From Cristatella mucedo (taxonomy: Eukaryota > Bryozoa > Phylactolaemata > Cristatellidae): a stretch of DNA of 51,434 bases. The stretch's first letter is position 1. Each line of letters begins with the position of its first letter. The notes beneath the pieces were generated by a model that was given only the letters and a program-made list of their open reading frames with translations, had not been told where the DNA came from and did not search any database. Shown here piece after piece: positions 23,141 through 35,079 of the stretch. A program made the position numbers and the translations under genes. The DNA lies in NCBI GenBank assembly GCA_009760855.2, contig WPIO01000418.1, forward strand, positions 1 through 51,434, in the 5' to 3' direction.

Positions 23141-23689
23141 CTTTCGTTAATGAATAGATGCTATTTTAGCTACTCTATTATTTGCTACAATGCAATTTGC
23201 TACAATGTTATTTTTATGGCGTCCGACATTGTTTTACTTAAGCCGTGGACTCAAGCAACATTGAGAGATCAGTAGAAAATACATCAAATGAGCTGCACAA
23301 AGAGCAATCAATTAGCAGCTCTAGCTGTGTGTATCGAGACGGCAGATTGGTAGATCAGGATTTTGATATCTACCTAACTAATGAAATTTCTAGTATTCAT
23401 AAGCTCTAAACAAGTAGAGCATTCTCACATATCCTCCAGCTCAGCTAAAAAGGCTACCACATTCGCAACGGCGATTCAGCAAACTAGGAAGAACTTTTTG
23501 ACTCTCACTACTCACCACACCTAGATTGCTGTGGTTTATATAGATTGGAAAAGCTGGAAGGAGCTAGGAACAAGCTGCCGAGCTATGGGATGGCTAGTTA
23601 CATTCTTGGAATACTCGTCTTCTGCAAGTATTTTAGGACACTAAACGGTAAGTTATATTCTACTGACAGACTTTGATGCACATGATTCA
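23141..23689. other. Spacer, nothing recognised
   Basis: No repeat family match or supportable ORF was seen between the 5' end of A-12 and A-14. Confidence 0.4.
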
Positions 23690-24162
23690 GCATCCCCCCT
23701 CAGGCCATACATCATACCCCCGCTTTTCGGAATCCAACAGTCTACAAATACCTCGTACACACCTCAAACCCTTTGGAGACCTTGCATTTAGTTCGTATGC
23801 TCCCAAAGCCTGGAACTCCCTCCCGACCTGCGTCAGAATATTCCCTGACCTGACCGCATTTAAAAGCAACTTAAAAACACACTTATTTAGGATAGCTTTT
23901 AGTGGATTCCTGTGATTCATCCTTCATTTGACTATACGTTCTGACACTGTGCATGCTGCCACTAACCACATTTGCATGCTGACCCTGTGCATGTCACCCC
24001 TAACCATGTCATTCATGATGTTTATCAAGCATGATACCACTCACCATTTAATTGCATTTTCCTTTGCAGCAAATGTAAAGCGCCTAGATTGAGATTAAAT
24101 TTTCTGAGGGTGCTTTATCAAGTGCATTATTATTATTATTGTTATTATTATTATTATTATTA
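23690..24162 (+). mobile_element. Family A copy A-14, last part of RT ORF and 3' tail
   Basis: About 70 C-terminal codons (R-F-S-E-S-N-S-L-Q-I-P-R-T to L-F-R-I-A-F-S-G-F-L, stop near 23913) are followed by the 3'UTR, hairpin (about 24077-24118) and an ATT tail to 24162. The right hairpin arm has T for C (GGGTGCTTT), which keeps a G-U pair. Confidence 0.85.
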
Positions 24163-24389
24163 TCTGCTGACGCCAAGCCATTTCATCTATCTTTAATGAA
24201 TTAAATTAGCATCGATCCAACACTTCTGCGGTACTAAAGAAAAGCAATAAAATGAGTACCCAACAAAATTCAGGAGTTTAATCCGTGGTAAGACATTGGT
24301 GAATTCTTAAATAATTTTCGACGAGCACAGAGCCAAGAAGCTCCTTAACAGCTAAAGACATTAGCTGCTTTTGGTTACCTCATTTACGT

Positions 24390-24985
24390 ATATAGCGGCA
24401 GAGAAGCCTTGACAGAGTGGCTCTAGTCGACGTCAGGGTCATTCAGCAAAATCGTCAATTACCCACAGCTTTGCATCCGTGGCCCAATGGATGTTGGTGA
24501 AACTCTATCCTACTACAAACGATTAGGAATAACGATCGGTCTGGCAGAAATGGCAATGGCGTGGTTGAAATCGTACTTGTCTGATCGTGTTCAATCCATG
24601 TCGTGTGGGGATCTGGTCTCACCCACGAGCCCGGTCACCTGTGGAGCCTCTTAAGCGTCCGTCCTCGGTCCCTTTTCGTTTTTCATTTATACCCAACCCC
24701 TGGGGAAAGTGATTAATAATAATAATAATAATTTACTTGATACAGCGCCCTCAGAGAACCTAATCTCTCTCCAGGTGCCTTACATTTGCTGCAAAGTGAA
24801 ATGCAATTGAATGGTAAGTAAAATCATGCAAAGGCCAACGGAATAGGATATCACTTTTATGCTGACGATACTCAGGTGTATTTTTCAATCAAACTTTCGG
24901 AATCTGCTGGAGCAACTGAGAAACTGAGTGCTTGCCTTGCTGTCAATAAATCCTGGATGTCGGATAAATTTTCTAAATTAGCTTG
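24390..24985 (+). mobile_element. Family B RT palm fragment (B-4), split by A-15
   Basis: The fragment starts in the region of RT motif A (decayed), continues with T-I-G-L-A-E-M-A-M-A-W-L-K-S-Y-L-S-D-R, and, after the nested A tail, resumes with the catalytic F-Y-A-D-D-T-Q-V-Y-F (about 24857-24890) and a following S-A-C-L block. The active-site box is intact in this copy, but the fragment has neither a 5' nor a 3' end and contains stops. RTs of this kind copy the element RNA at the nicked target. Confidence 0.75.
24714..24829 (-). mobile_element. Nested family A 3'-tail insertion (A-15)
   Basis: Minus-oriented AAT units (24714-24732) are followed by the hairpin (24742-24783) and about 45 bases of 3'UTR. 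It lies inside B-4: removing it joins GGGAAAGTGAT to GCCAACGGAATAGG, as expected from B-2. The host copy is on the opposite strand. Confidence 0.85.
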
Positions 24986-25084
24986 CAGAAAGATTTGAAA
25001 AAAATAGTAATTAAATTAAATTGAATATATTATTCTCAATTACTTTGACACGATTGCTTTTTAGACTTTGTCCTTAAGAAAATC

Positions 25085-25265
25085 CTAAAAGTGAGATTCT
25101 TAGGATGGTTTTTACATCGAATGACTGAAAAAGACATGTGATAGGGCTATACTTGCGAGCCAGACTAAACGTTTCTGATCTCTTCATATGCTGGTAGCCA
25201 TGTCAGTGCATGCAGGCTGTATAAAACGAAAAACGTGAGCTTGAACAAGTAGCTTCCAATGAGCT
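25085..25265 (+). repeat. Interspersed repeat D, copy 2
   Basis: Homologous to 17370-17560 with the same order of blocks, including ACGTTTCTGATCT and TATAAAACG. Substitutions and small gaps separate the copies. There is no coding content. Confidence 0.6.
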
Positions 25266-25281
25266 CCTTCCGGATAAGAAG

Positions 25282-25550
25282 AATAATAATGATGTTATTG
25301 CACTCAATGAAGTGCCCTCAGAGAACTCAATCTCTTTCTATGCGCTCTTCATTTGCTTCAATGGAAAATGCGATTAAATGGTGAGTAACTTCATGGGTGA
25401 TAATAACATGAATAACATGGTTAAGGTGGCATGCACAGGGTCAGCATGCAAATGTGGTTAGTGGCAGCATGCACAGTGTCAGCACGCATGAGCACATGAA
25501 CGACTAATCCCAGAGACCCACTAAATAATGTCCTGACCAAGGTCTTGCTG
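25282..25550 (-). mobile_element. Family A 3'UTR and hairpin (A-16)
   Basis: Inverted family A 3' end with a decayed ATT tail (AATAATAATGATG), a mutated hairpin and the conserved 3'UTR block GTGGTTAGTGGCAGCATGCA. It stops at the end of the ORF region near 25550. Confidence 0.8.
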
Positions 25551-26344
25551 AGTTTGTGGGCTCGAGCCCTGAGGCATATGTGAAGTGCCTGAATAAAGAC
25601 TCAGTTTTTATGGGGCGCTATTCAAATGAATTATATTTGATTATACTTATGTCACTGAACGTAAAGAAAGGTACAAACATGTGTGAGTCACGATAGCAGG
25701 TGACGTGTAAGGTACCGAGAAAGTACTAGCTTAAGGTAGCTAACAAGGTTTGCCTTCTTCGGCAGCAGGAGAGTAAGATGTAGTTGCTTATGGCACAGCT
25801 ATTAGCTTCTCAGACAGCATGGGCAATTGAAATACTTGAAACTACAATCTCTTCTACAATTGGGATTGTTAATATCTGGAAATCTGGGATATTCTGCTGC
25901 TTGTTAATGTTAAACATCACTACTAGAAGTCTTGAAGTCTTGCCTGTGAAAGCTATCCGATTTATGCTGCAGATAGACAAAAGGAATCGAAAACGGTTCA
26001 CGTAAATCTTTTAGATTTGTCTGCAAGCTTCTATGAGCTAGCTTTATTCTATTTTTGCAGCTTAAAATGGAGAAAACACTGTGAGCTTACAGTGAATCAC
26101 ACTGAACGAGCTTTCAACTGACTGTTACCCCATGATTAACGGCTAATCAAGATATGGCTCGATGTGTGTGTGATGCCTTAGTGAGGCTACTGTTTCATTA
26201 ACTGCTCCTTGACGGTGAACAATTTGTAAACTTAGTCAAGTCTATACCAATGGTCTCTAGATGGTACGACAATCTCATGGGTGCAGACAAGAAGACAAAT
26301 TCATGCTTTCGCAAAGAATAAGACCAGCTGAATGCATCTGTTTC
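25551..26344. other. About 790 bp with nothing recognised
   Basis: ORFs of about 70 codons on both strands (25784-26005) overlap each other and have no motif. No repeat match was seen. Confidence 0.4.
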
Positions 26345-26470
26345 TCAGAGAGTTTAGTCTGTCCTTGTGGTTCGTCTTTCAAGTGACAATGAGTGCTGAT
26401 GCAATGCATGCAGCCACAAGCCGATTTTGGGTGTTGACCCTGTACATGTCACCTCTAACACCATGAACTA
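26345..26470 (+). mobile_element. Family A 3'UTR fragment (A-17)
   Basis: Aligned matches to the family A 3'UTR include TTGTGGTTCGTC, a GTGCTGATGC block and TGACCCTGTACATGTCACC. The hairpin and tail are missing. Confidence 0.6.
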
Positions 26471-26654
26471 CTATCCTGTCATGTCCATTGCAAAATTCGT
26501 CACCGAAACAAGAATTTCTTGCGAACATATCATTCATATTCCTATACAGCTATCACCTCTGAAGGCTTAATCCTTTGCTATTTGACCATACAGCATAGGA
26601 AATTACGGCCTTAGGGTAATCTGAATGCTTACTGCTTAGGTGTTCATCCACCAC

Positions 26655-29600
26655 GCCAGAGGTGGTCACTTTTGATTCTCCGGGTGCTGGCAATATTTCC
26701 TTTACCTACGACCTTGCTTACCTATGATCTTTTCATAATCGTCGTTCGGATGAATTTCTAGCTCAGACGCCGCTCGTAGGGGAACGGGAACTGCAAGCTG
26801 AGTACCCACCCGTTTGGTGATCCTCGCATTGTCTCGAACCGCTCAGCACGATCTCCCACATGCGTCACTGTAAATCTCTCTACCTTTGTGGTCAGCAGGC
26901 CTGTTGTAACTCAATTTGCCAGACTTAAAGCTTGCCTTTGGAATTCTCGCTCAAAGTGCAATAAACCTCTTGTAATAAGCGACCTCATTTCTGAAAATGG
27001 TATCGACCTGCTCGCCCTAACTGAAACTTGGCTAAAATCGATAAACTGCCCGACAATTAAAGACGCAACTCCATCTGGTTTCTAGTTCTTTCACACCCCT
27101 GGATCAATCAAAACAGTAGGCGGAGTTGCTATTATCGTGCGCTCGAAATTCAACTGCAAGTCATTTGTGGTACCCTTGAAGCAGTCTTTTGAATCAATGT
27201 GTCTTGGTCTCACACGAAAACAAGCTACCCAAAAAAGGCAGTAGTCTAATGCGCACCAGGTATCAAATCCTCCTTTCCCTCAGATTTCTCCGATCTCATT
27301 TTCTATTCTGCCTGCAGGAAATCGATCCTTCCTCGTTATAGGTAATTTCAACGTTCACCTTGATAACTTATCTGACGCTTCCAGCGCCGAATTTCATGAA
27401 TGGACTGAATCATTGTCATTTTTGGATCATGTCTGTGTCACTCACAACAAAGGTAACACACTCGACCAATTTTTTTCTCACACAACTGCACTGTGTCATC
27501 ACCAATTATTACCAAATCCTGCTGCTCTTTGTCATCACCAATTAATACCAAATCCTGCTTCTCTGACCACGTGCCGATCTCATTCCATCTATTGAGTGTG
27601 CCCACTTCCTCCTCTAAATTAACCTGTGAATCACGAAACCTCAAGACCTTTGACATTGATGCTGTCCGTGCGAGAATATCTGCTTCACCTCTGGTGCTCA
27701 GTCCTCCGTCCGATCTGTCATCATTAGTGGATAGCTACAACACGGAACTAGCTGACAAGCTCCATGAATTTGCTAACAAACTCTAACAAAGTGTACTGTG
27801 CACTCTCGCCCCGACGGCCCATGGGTTACCACAGACATTAAACTAACCAGGGCTACTACACACACAAGCTTGAGAAAGCATGCCAAAGATCTGGACTGAC
27901 TGTCAATCGACAGGCATATGAAGAATACTGTAGGTCGTACCAATCGATCCAAGCCAAGGCCAAGTCTAACTTCTATAAAAACATTGTTGAATCACCGATG
28001 CACAATCCAAAAATGCTGATGTCGACAATAAACCATCTCCTCAACAGTCTCCAAATAAGCTCCTTACCCGATGATCCTTGTGATGATCTTGCCGATGGCT
28101 TCTCTCGATTCTCTGTGCAGAAGATAGACAAGATCACGGAATCCATCTCTGCGATGTCAACCTCCCCACTAAAATGTTGTTCCTCGGTTTCTGGCTGCAC
28201 CTCAATGTCTGCATTTAGGCAGGTCACTGGTGATCTAGTCCTACAGTTCGTATCTAAATCAAAGAAGACAACAAGTCCTCTGGACCCTATTTCCACTGTC
28301 CTGCTCCTACGTTGTATTGATCAGCTGCTGCCATGCATAACTAACATTATTGATATGTCATCAGCCTCCATTCATGTCCCAGCACCTTTCGAATAAGCTG
28401 TAGTCAGGCCACTTCTCAAGAAAGCGACACTAGATCAAGAGAACTTAAGCAACTACTGCCCCAGTCTCCCATCTACCATTCCTATCAAAGACGTCGGAAC
28501 GGGTCGTGGCAGACCATCTGATCTCATATATCGAAACCTCACACCTTGCTAGAAAGTTCCAGTCTGGCTTTAGAGCTAATCACTCAACAGAGTCAGAATT
28601 TCTTAGGGTATAAAACGGCCTACTTAGGAATGCAGATATGGGTAGAGTGTCTCTGATTGTTTTGCTCCATCTTTCGAAAGCATTTCACGCCATCGATCAC
28701 AAAGTTCTTCTAGAGCGCCTCTCATCTCGCCTGGGCATTACTGGCACTGCTCTGCAGTGTTTCAGGTCCTATCTCAGTGGAAGACTCCAGAGCATTGACG
28801 TGAATGAACAAAGATCATCCGAAGTACCTCTGACGTGTTGAGTACCTCAGGGCTCTGTGCTAAGTCCGGTTCATTCACGGTTTCTTCTTTCCCTCTGGCT
28901 GATCTGATTGCCAAGCACAATCAAGGCTTTTCACTTCTAGGCTGATGACACTCAGTTTGTACCTTCGCTTTGATCCCTCCCAAACTTCAAGCACCTCAAA
29001 TTCTCTCAACTCACTTGCTGCATGCATTGATGACGTCCTCACGTGGATGGCAGCAAATTTTCTAAAACTAAACTATGATAAAACTAACCTGCTACTTATG
29101 GGCGAACCCAGTGTAATTCATAGATCGGAAAGGCAGACTCTCAAAATTTGCTCTGCCAGCATATCTCCTGTCAAGTCAGCTCAAAATCTAGGTGTCATAT
29201 TCGAAAGCGACCTCTTGTAATACGACCGTATCATCTTCAAAGTCAAATCTGCCTATTTTTTAGCTTCTCGGGCATTTCTAAAATTTGGGCTTGTTTAGAT
29301 AAGGATACCACGTCTAAGTTGGTTCATGCATTCGTGACATCCCGTCTAGACTTCTACAACTCACTGCATACTGGCCTACCAGCATGTGCAATCAAGCGAT
29401 TTCAGCTGGTGCAAAACTCTGCAGCTAGGCGTATCTTTCCTGAGCTTGGCAGTCGCTACGTTACTTCACTTCTCGCCGACCTTCACTGGCTACCACTCAA
29501 GCAACGGATTGACTTCAAGGTTTTGTCGCTCACTTTTAGGTCCCTTCATTCTATGGCTCCAGCCTATTACTCAGATATACTACCCCATCAGGCCAAGCAT

Positions 29601-30034
29601 CGTACCACCTGCTTTTCGGAATCCAACAGTCTACAAATACCTCGTACAAACCTTAAATCGTTTGGAAACCGTGCATTTAGTTCGTATGGTCTCAAAGCCT
29701 GGAACTCCCTCCCGACCTTCGTCAGAACATCCTGACCACATTTTAAGGGCCTTCAAAACACACCTATTTAGGACAGCATTTAGTAGGTCTCTCTGATTCG
29801 TCCTTGATGTGCTTATGCCTGCTGACACTGTGCATGCAGCCACTAATCACATATGCATGCTGACCCTGTGCATGTCAGCCCTAACCATATTATTCATTTG
29901 GTCTGTTTTTTCAAGCATGATTTTACTAACCATTCAGTTGCATTTCCCTTTGCAGCAAATGGAATGCGCCTAGAAAGAGGGTATGTTGTCTGAGGGCGCT
30001 GTATCAAGTGCATTATTATTATTATTTTTATTAT
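26655..30034 (+). mobile_element. Family A copy A-18, most complete non-LTR retrotransposon
   Basis: About 3.4 kb running from the shared 5' start to the ATT tail. The endonuclease region shows A-L-T-E-T-W-L (about 27010-27035, containing the catalytic Glu of APE-type nucleases), G-N-F-N-V-H at 27335-27358 where GDFN is usual, and S-D-H-V-P-I-S-F (about 27560-27585). The RT region follows with L-S-K-A-F-H-A-I-D-H (motif A with both Asp changed to His), V-P-Q-G-S-V-L (motif B) and H-F-stop-A-D-D at about 28930-28950, where the Tyr codon of YADD is TAG. The C-terminal blocks (29148-29735), 3'UTR, hairpin and tail complete it. Such elements insert by nicking DNA and reverse transcribing their RNA at the nick. 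This copy is a pseudogene with several frameshifts and stops and lost catalytic residues. Confidence 0.85.
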
Positions 30035-31744
30035 GTCTACCAATACAACCACTCATCCTGCCAATCAAGGAACACAAACTTAGGTCCGTCGGCACTGGGG
30101 CAGTTATGCTAACTAATAACCATGTTTACTTGGTTCAGAACTAATCGTGGCCATTTACAAGTTTCAACCTTTAACCAAAAAGCTAACCATCCGTTTGAAA
30201 AAAAGTGATATGAACATTAGAATTACAAATCGGGAACTTCTGAGCATTTATTGTTTTTGAGCGAGAACCTTTAGCAACCACCGGCAACCCATATAATTGC
30301 TCACCCAGTTGTAAGGTCAACCTCAGTAAACTTCAGACGCGCCTGATCCTGTATCCGTCTCGCAACTGGGCATCGAAATACGCCTTTATCCCCGCGATTG
30401 GGCTAAGTGCTCGCTCTTGTCTGGCTTTCTCCAGCTAGTTGGTCTTATTCTTGTCTTGTATATATAATAATGAATGACTAAAAGGCAAACCGTACTATGT
30501 ATTGTGCAGCAAACGCAAAAGCTACTAGATCAAACCTTCGCTGTGTAAGTGTTTGTATATCGGGCAAGTACTACACAACCCCACTTTCTCTCGTTTCCTG
30601 TAGCCAAAACATTACGCTTGAATATTTTAGATATGATAGTCGTGTGCTAACTTAGATATGGTCAGACCGCTACTTTTAGAATTTTAGTGTACTTCTAGAG
30701 AGGCATTTCCATAGACATCCACAGATAACGCGTTTTAAATGAAAACGTTCCCAGCCTGTTGTAAGACATGCCGTGGATAGAGGTCTACAGTAAGCATTGC
30801 TTCCTTCTTAAGCGACCTCGAAAGAGCATTTACATACAGTTCTCGTCGACGCGTTAACGTATCAGCTTTATCGACCTTAAAATTCCTTGTTCGCAAAGCC
30901 TTTGGGTGTTATTAAATTAATTTGGTCTGCGACTGTGCACGAGCGGCATTCGTATGAATTCTCTAAGAAATTTCTAGCTTAGCACAATGTGTACTCATAG
31001 GCGCAGCGTGCTTCTCTTATTTCCATAATCAACTAGCCCGCAGGCACGGCTCTCGAAGTGGTGTTAGCCTTTCATAAGAAGCACAACAAATGCTGGCGAA
31101 ACCTGAACCTTTTATAAAGGCTAGTAAAATGTAGGTGAAGCTGCAATATAGGCAGGCACGCCACCAGTGGCTGGAATACGGGAAATCGACGTAGAGCATG
31201 CATACTTAAGTGAAACAATTATTAATTTTCGGCATTGACAAGTATATTTGACAGCAACTGAGCTTAGCAGGCGTTTAACAAGGGCCAACACTAGGCAGTA
31301 GATTATCGCGTAATGAGTCTCTAGATGTTCGAATTGACTAGCCGGAAACGAAGGTATATATCGGTCATAATTTTGCTGGTCTAGCTTTATACTGATATGG
31401 GTGATGCTGCCATCTGTCAAGTATTTACAAACATGAATTATGTGGAAAGTTGATAAGGATTTGCAATAGCTTGCATTCGCTCTATCAGCCTTTAAGCCTA
31501 AACACTAAGAAAATTTAGTTCAACGTATCTCTTAACGCCAGTTTTTTTTGCGAATAGCCCACCATGAATAAACCGAGTATGAAGTAAAGTACGTGCTCAT
31601 TGGCGCAACAAATAGCTATTTCTTAGGCTGCAGGTTACTTACATTCAATGGGTCGCTGACTTTTGACACATCCGTTTACTTGCGTTAGCCCTCAAATATC
31701 CGCATGGATAGATAGTCACAGTAAGACAGCTTTCGCCAGATCTG
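30035..31744. other. About 1.7 kb with nothing recognised
   Basis: No long ORF, repeat family member or tandem array was seen. A 99-codon minus-strand ORF (31121-31420) has no motif and is probably chance. Confidence 0.4.
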
Positions 31745-32479
31745 CTCCCCGCAGCGGTAATCATTCTAATAGGTGTCGTTGAGGCACCGGATTCCCGCAA
31801 ATACGGCCGTCACGTTTGCCCTTCATACTAAATCGAATCAAGATGTTCCGGAGAAGGAGAGTGCACCTTAACCAACTGATACACGTTGGACAATCGTCTT
31901 AAAGGCTGAGTGTCTGAGAACACTCCACCTGGTTTCTATTATTCAACCGTCTAGGTGTGATAAGTGAGGGGCAAGGTTGCTGAAATGTTGTACGCAACGC
32001 TTGGTCGCATAATCATTAGATTTCAGCAACAGCCATCTTTGAATTAGGTTGCATCTAAGTTCCCCTAAGTCTATGCTTTTTCAGATTTAATCTTCCTGTC
32101 CATGTATGGCTTGCTAGCATTTATTAGAGGTCATTCGTATGAGCTCTTTATCATCTTATTTCTAGGCAGCACACTATCGTCGATCGCTGAAGTTCCTAAA
32201 ATTTGCAAGGATAACCCAAATAATCAGGAAGATAAACTAATTTCTTAATTTTTTTTTATTTCAGGTTGTTCCGAAAACGTCGTTGCACTATTTAAACGGG
32301 GTGTTTTTATTTTATATGTCATAACCACATGAAGTTTAAGCTGCTGACCATTGTTTGAGCCTGCTTGCCACATCTGAATAAAATAATGCCCGAATTAGAT
32401 TCAGAGGTCTTAGAGAACTAGCGACCTGTTTCTGTTGTACCCCTTGATTATAAGATACTAGATCTAGGTATAGCAAGAA

Positions 32480-35079
32480 CAGGGGTGTCCAATCTTTTTG
32501 CGTTGGGGGCCACATTTTCAAAAATTTAAAAGGTCCGGTGGGCCACATGTAAATTGGCGTGGTTGACCGCATCAGAAAATAAGATCGTAATTTATTATGA
32601 CTATTACTATTATACTTAATAAATAAACCGCAATACAATAGTATTTTTTAGCTTAATTATAATTTTTTTTAATAATAAAGAATAAAAATTTAATCATGTG
32701 TCCTGGAAAATAATTCGATAGATATTATGGCCAATCTTTTACTTTTGGATTTTTATCTTAATAACATGAAGACAGAAACTTATAAAAACTTACAAAATTA
32801 CATGACAAGGACTCACATCATAACAATGTCTTCGGATTAATTAAATGCCACAGGTATTCAATGTCTTCTGAGCTGCAGGCATCAGTGAGATATTTAGTGC
32901 TGTTTCTGTTTGCATAAAAAGTCGACATCTGCTGCAACAGTGGATGTGGCAATTCTAACGATTCCTGATAAGTGTTCATCTGTGAGAACGGATCGAGTCT
33001 TTGTTTTCACATTTTTCAGTCTGGAAAAAAGCTGTTCACAGCAATATGTGCTGCCAAAAAGTGCAATATACCTGCGAGCATGTTTGGCTAGGTTAGGAAA
33101 AGACTCTGATGAAACATACTGCTTGTAAAAGGTAACAAGGTCATGCTGATCATAAGCAGTTTTTAAATTGCTGTCATTATGAATGTCGATTAGTTCGAGT
33201 TGAAATTCATCAGGTGCATCAGAGGGATCGATATTAAATGGATTACTAATCATGTTCATGTCATCCGCATGTTGTTGGAAATCCTGAAACCTCTCTTATT
33301 TTTCAGCTTTTGCACAAACGCGACAACACACTCATACATTTTATGGACCAGTTGATCCTTACCTTGGAGTTTGACATTAAGATCTGCAAGATGTTTGGTC
33401 ATGTCCACCAAAAAAGCCAAGTCATTCAACCACTGCTGGTCATCGAGGAAGCCAACATCTTTTCCCTTTTCTGTCATAAATGTTTTTATTTCGTCCCGAA
33501 GTGACCAAAACCTGGCTAACGTGTTTGCCCTACTTAGCCAACGGACTTGGCAGAAATAAATAACATCACAATGATCTGATCCCAACTCTTCAAGGAAAGC
33601 CTGAAATTGTCTGTGGTTTAGCTCGCGAGACCTTATCACATTGACTGTTGAAACTACGTTGTCCATTACATGTTGCATGCTCAAGACCTTTACACATAGC
33701 TGTTCTTGGTTGATTATGCAGTGATGACTGACAATTTTGTGAGGTACTAATTTTACCATTAAAGCTACAAATCCATTGTATCTACCTGTCATTGAAGGGG
33801 CTCCGTCTGTGGTTAAACCAATCAATTTAGTTTCATGAAGATTAAATTTTGTGAGGACCCTCTTGACCTGATCCAAAATATCCCTCCCAGTTGTAGTGCC
33901 TTTCATTGAACATATATCCAACAGTTCTTTGATAGTGACAAACTTTCCTGTTACTCTTGCATACAAACACCGACAGCTGAGCCGTGTCGCTATTGTCCGT
34001 GCTTTCGTCGAGCACAAGAGAGAAAAAAATTCGCATTCAGCAAGTCTTTTAGTGAGACTTTCTTCTATGTTGGATGCGAGTTTGTCAACTCTTCTCGCTA
34101 CCGTTTGATGAGAATGACTGACTTTTTCTACTTCTGACTTCTTTTATAGACACACCCCACCAGTAAACAGCCTGAGGCATTCCTTAACAAATTCACCATC
34201 GGAAAATGCTTTTCCCCGCTTAGCTATAGCTTCAGCTATTAAAAAACTTACTTTGTTTGAAGCCTCAGACTTATTGCTGACTGCTGTAAACAATGACTGC
34301 TGTCCGATGACGCTCTGTTTCAACGAGTTAAACGCGATCCATTCGAAGTTGACCAGTTCAGGCTGTTGTACATGTCGCCATGCTTTGTTGAAAAATGTCG
34401 CTTAACATGTGTACTCCTTTGCAACGGCAATTGTTTCTTGGCATATTAGGCACGTTATCCTACTGAAGCATTTCATTACAAAATAGTCTACAGTCCAAGA
34501 TGCTTTGAAAAGTCTTCCTTCTGCGTCAATTTTTTGTTTTTGCTAGCATTCACATTCCCCGCCATTTTTCTCTGTGAAAAAAAAAAAAACAGATCGGTTA
34601 CGAATTGATTAATTTATACTTTGCCACAGCAATATCTTAGTATTAGTAAGTAAGTTGAGCAATACGCGTTTTTGAAAAACCTACCTGACTGATTCCAGTT
34701 CGTGCAGCAGCAGCTTAGAAATGGCTCATTTTTTCTAATCACAGTGTGAAACAGTTAATTCCGCTTGCGGAAGCGTTAAAAATGCGATCGTAATGGGGCC
34801 GCTGTAGCACAAATATATTATCCCTGCACGCTAAAATGTTCATATGAAGGCTAGCGAAATAAATCGATTGTTTTACATTCACGCGAAAATAGCCAATCGG
34901 CCACCTTCACGCATCATGCACGCGTGAAGTACATCACAGCACCTTATATCGCCGCTTGTAATGATTAAATTAACGAAAAACATGGAGTGACAAATATTTT
35001 TTTGGATAACGTTGCGGGCCGCATAGAAGACCTCGGCGGGCCGATTTGTGGCCCGCGGGCCACGTGTTGGACACCCCTG
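32480..35079 (-). mobile_element. hAT-superfamily DNA transposon with matching terminal inverted repeats
   Basis: The element is 2600 bp. It starts CAGGGGTGTCCAA at 32480 and ends with the exact inverse, TTGGACACCCCTG, at 35079. Both subterminal regions are rich in GGCC/GGGCC words. The flanks are GCA-AGAA on the left and GCATAGAA on the right, best read as an 8-bp target duplication with one base lost; eight bases is the hAT size. TIRs of this form are known from Charlie-like hAT elements of animals. The transposase lies on the minus strand. hAT transposases cut the element out through hairpinned flanks and reinsert it. Its target, the C-1 element, is much more decayed than the transposon, so the transposon is the later arrival. 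Confidence 0.92.
32894..34565 (-). pseudogene. hAT transposase pseudogene with BED finger
   Basis: From an ATG at 34565 the reading starts M-A-G-N-V-N-A-S-K, then in shifted frames shows C-L-I-C-Q and V-K-R-H-F-S-T-K-H, the Cys2-His2 of a BED zinc finger (34375-34460). The RNase-H-like part has V-L-D-E-S-T-D (about 33995-34015, first catalytic Asp), T-T-D-G-A-P-S-M-T-G (about 33785-33825, second Asp) and the C-terminal C-C-E-Q-L-F-S-R-L-K (about 33020-33055, expected catalytic Glu) in the dimerisation region, with the stop at 32894-32896. A 253-codon open stretch spans 33256-34017. At least three frameshifts (near 34490, 33970 and 33285) and stops near 34403 and 34147 break it. It resembles the ZBED/GTF2IRD2-like hAT group. 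All three catalytic positions are still present. Confidence 0.88.

Noticed and set aside
24120-24162. ATT array as a CRISPR-like or regulatory repeat
   Set aside because: It is the simple (ATT)n tail of a non-LTR element; no spacers and no associated genes are present.
25784-26005. Overlapping ORFs on both strands
   Set aside because: Complementary overlap and lack of motifs indicate chance ORFs.
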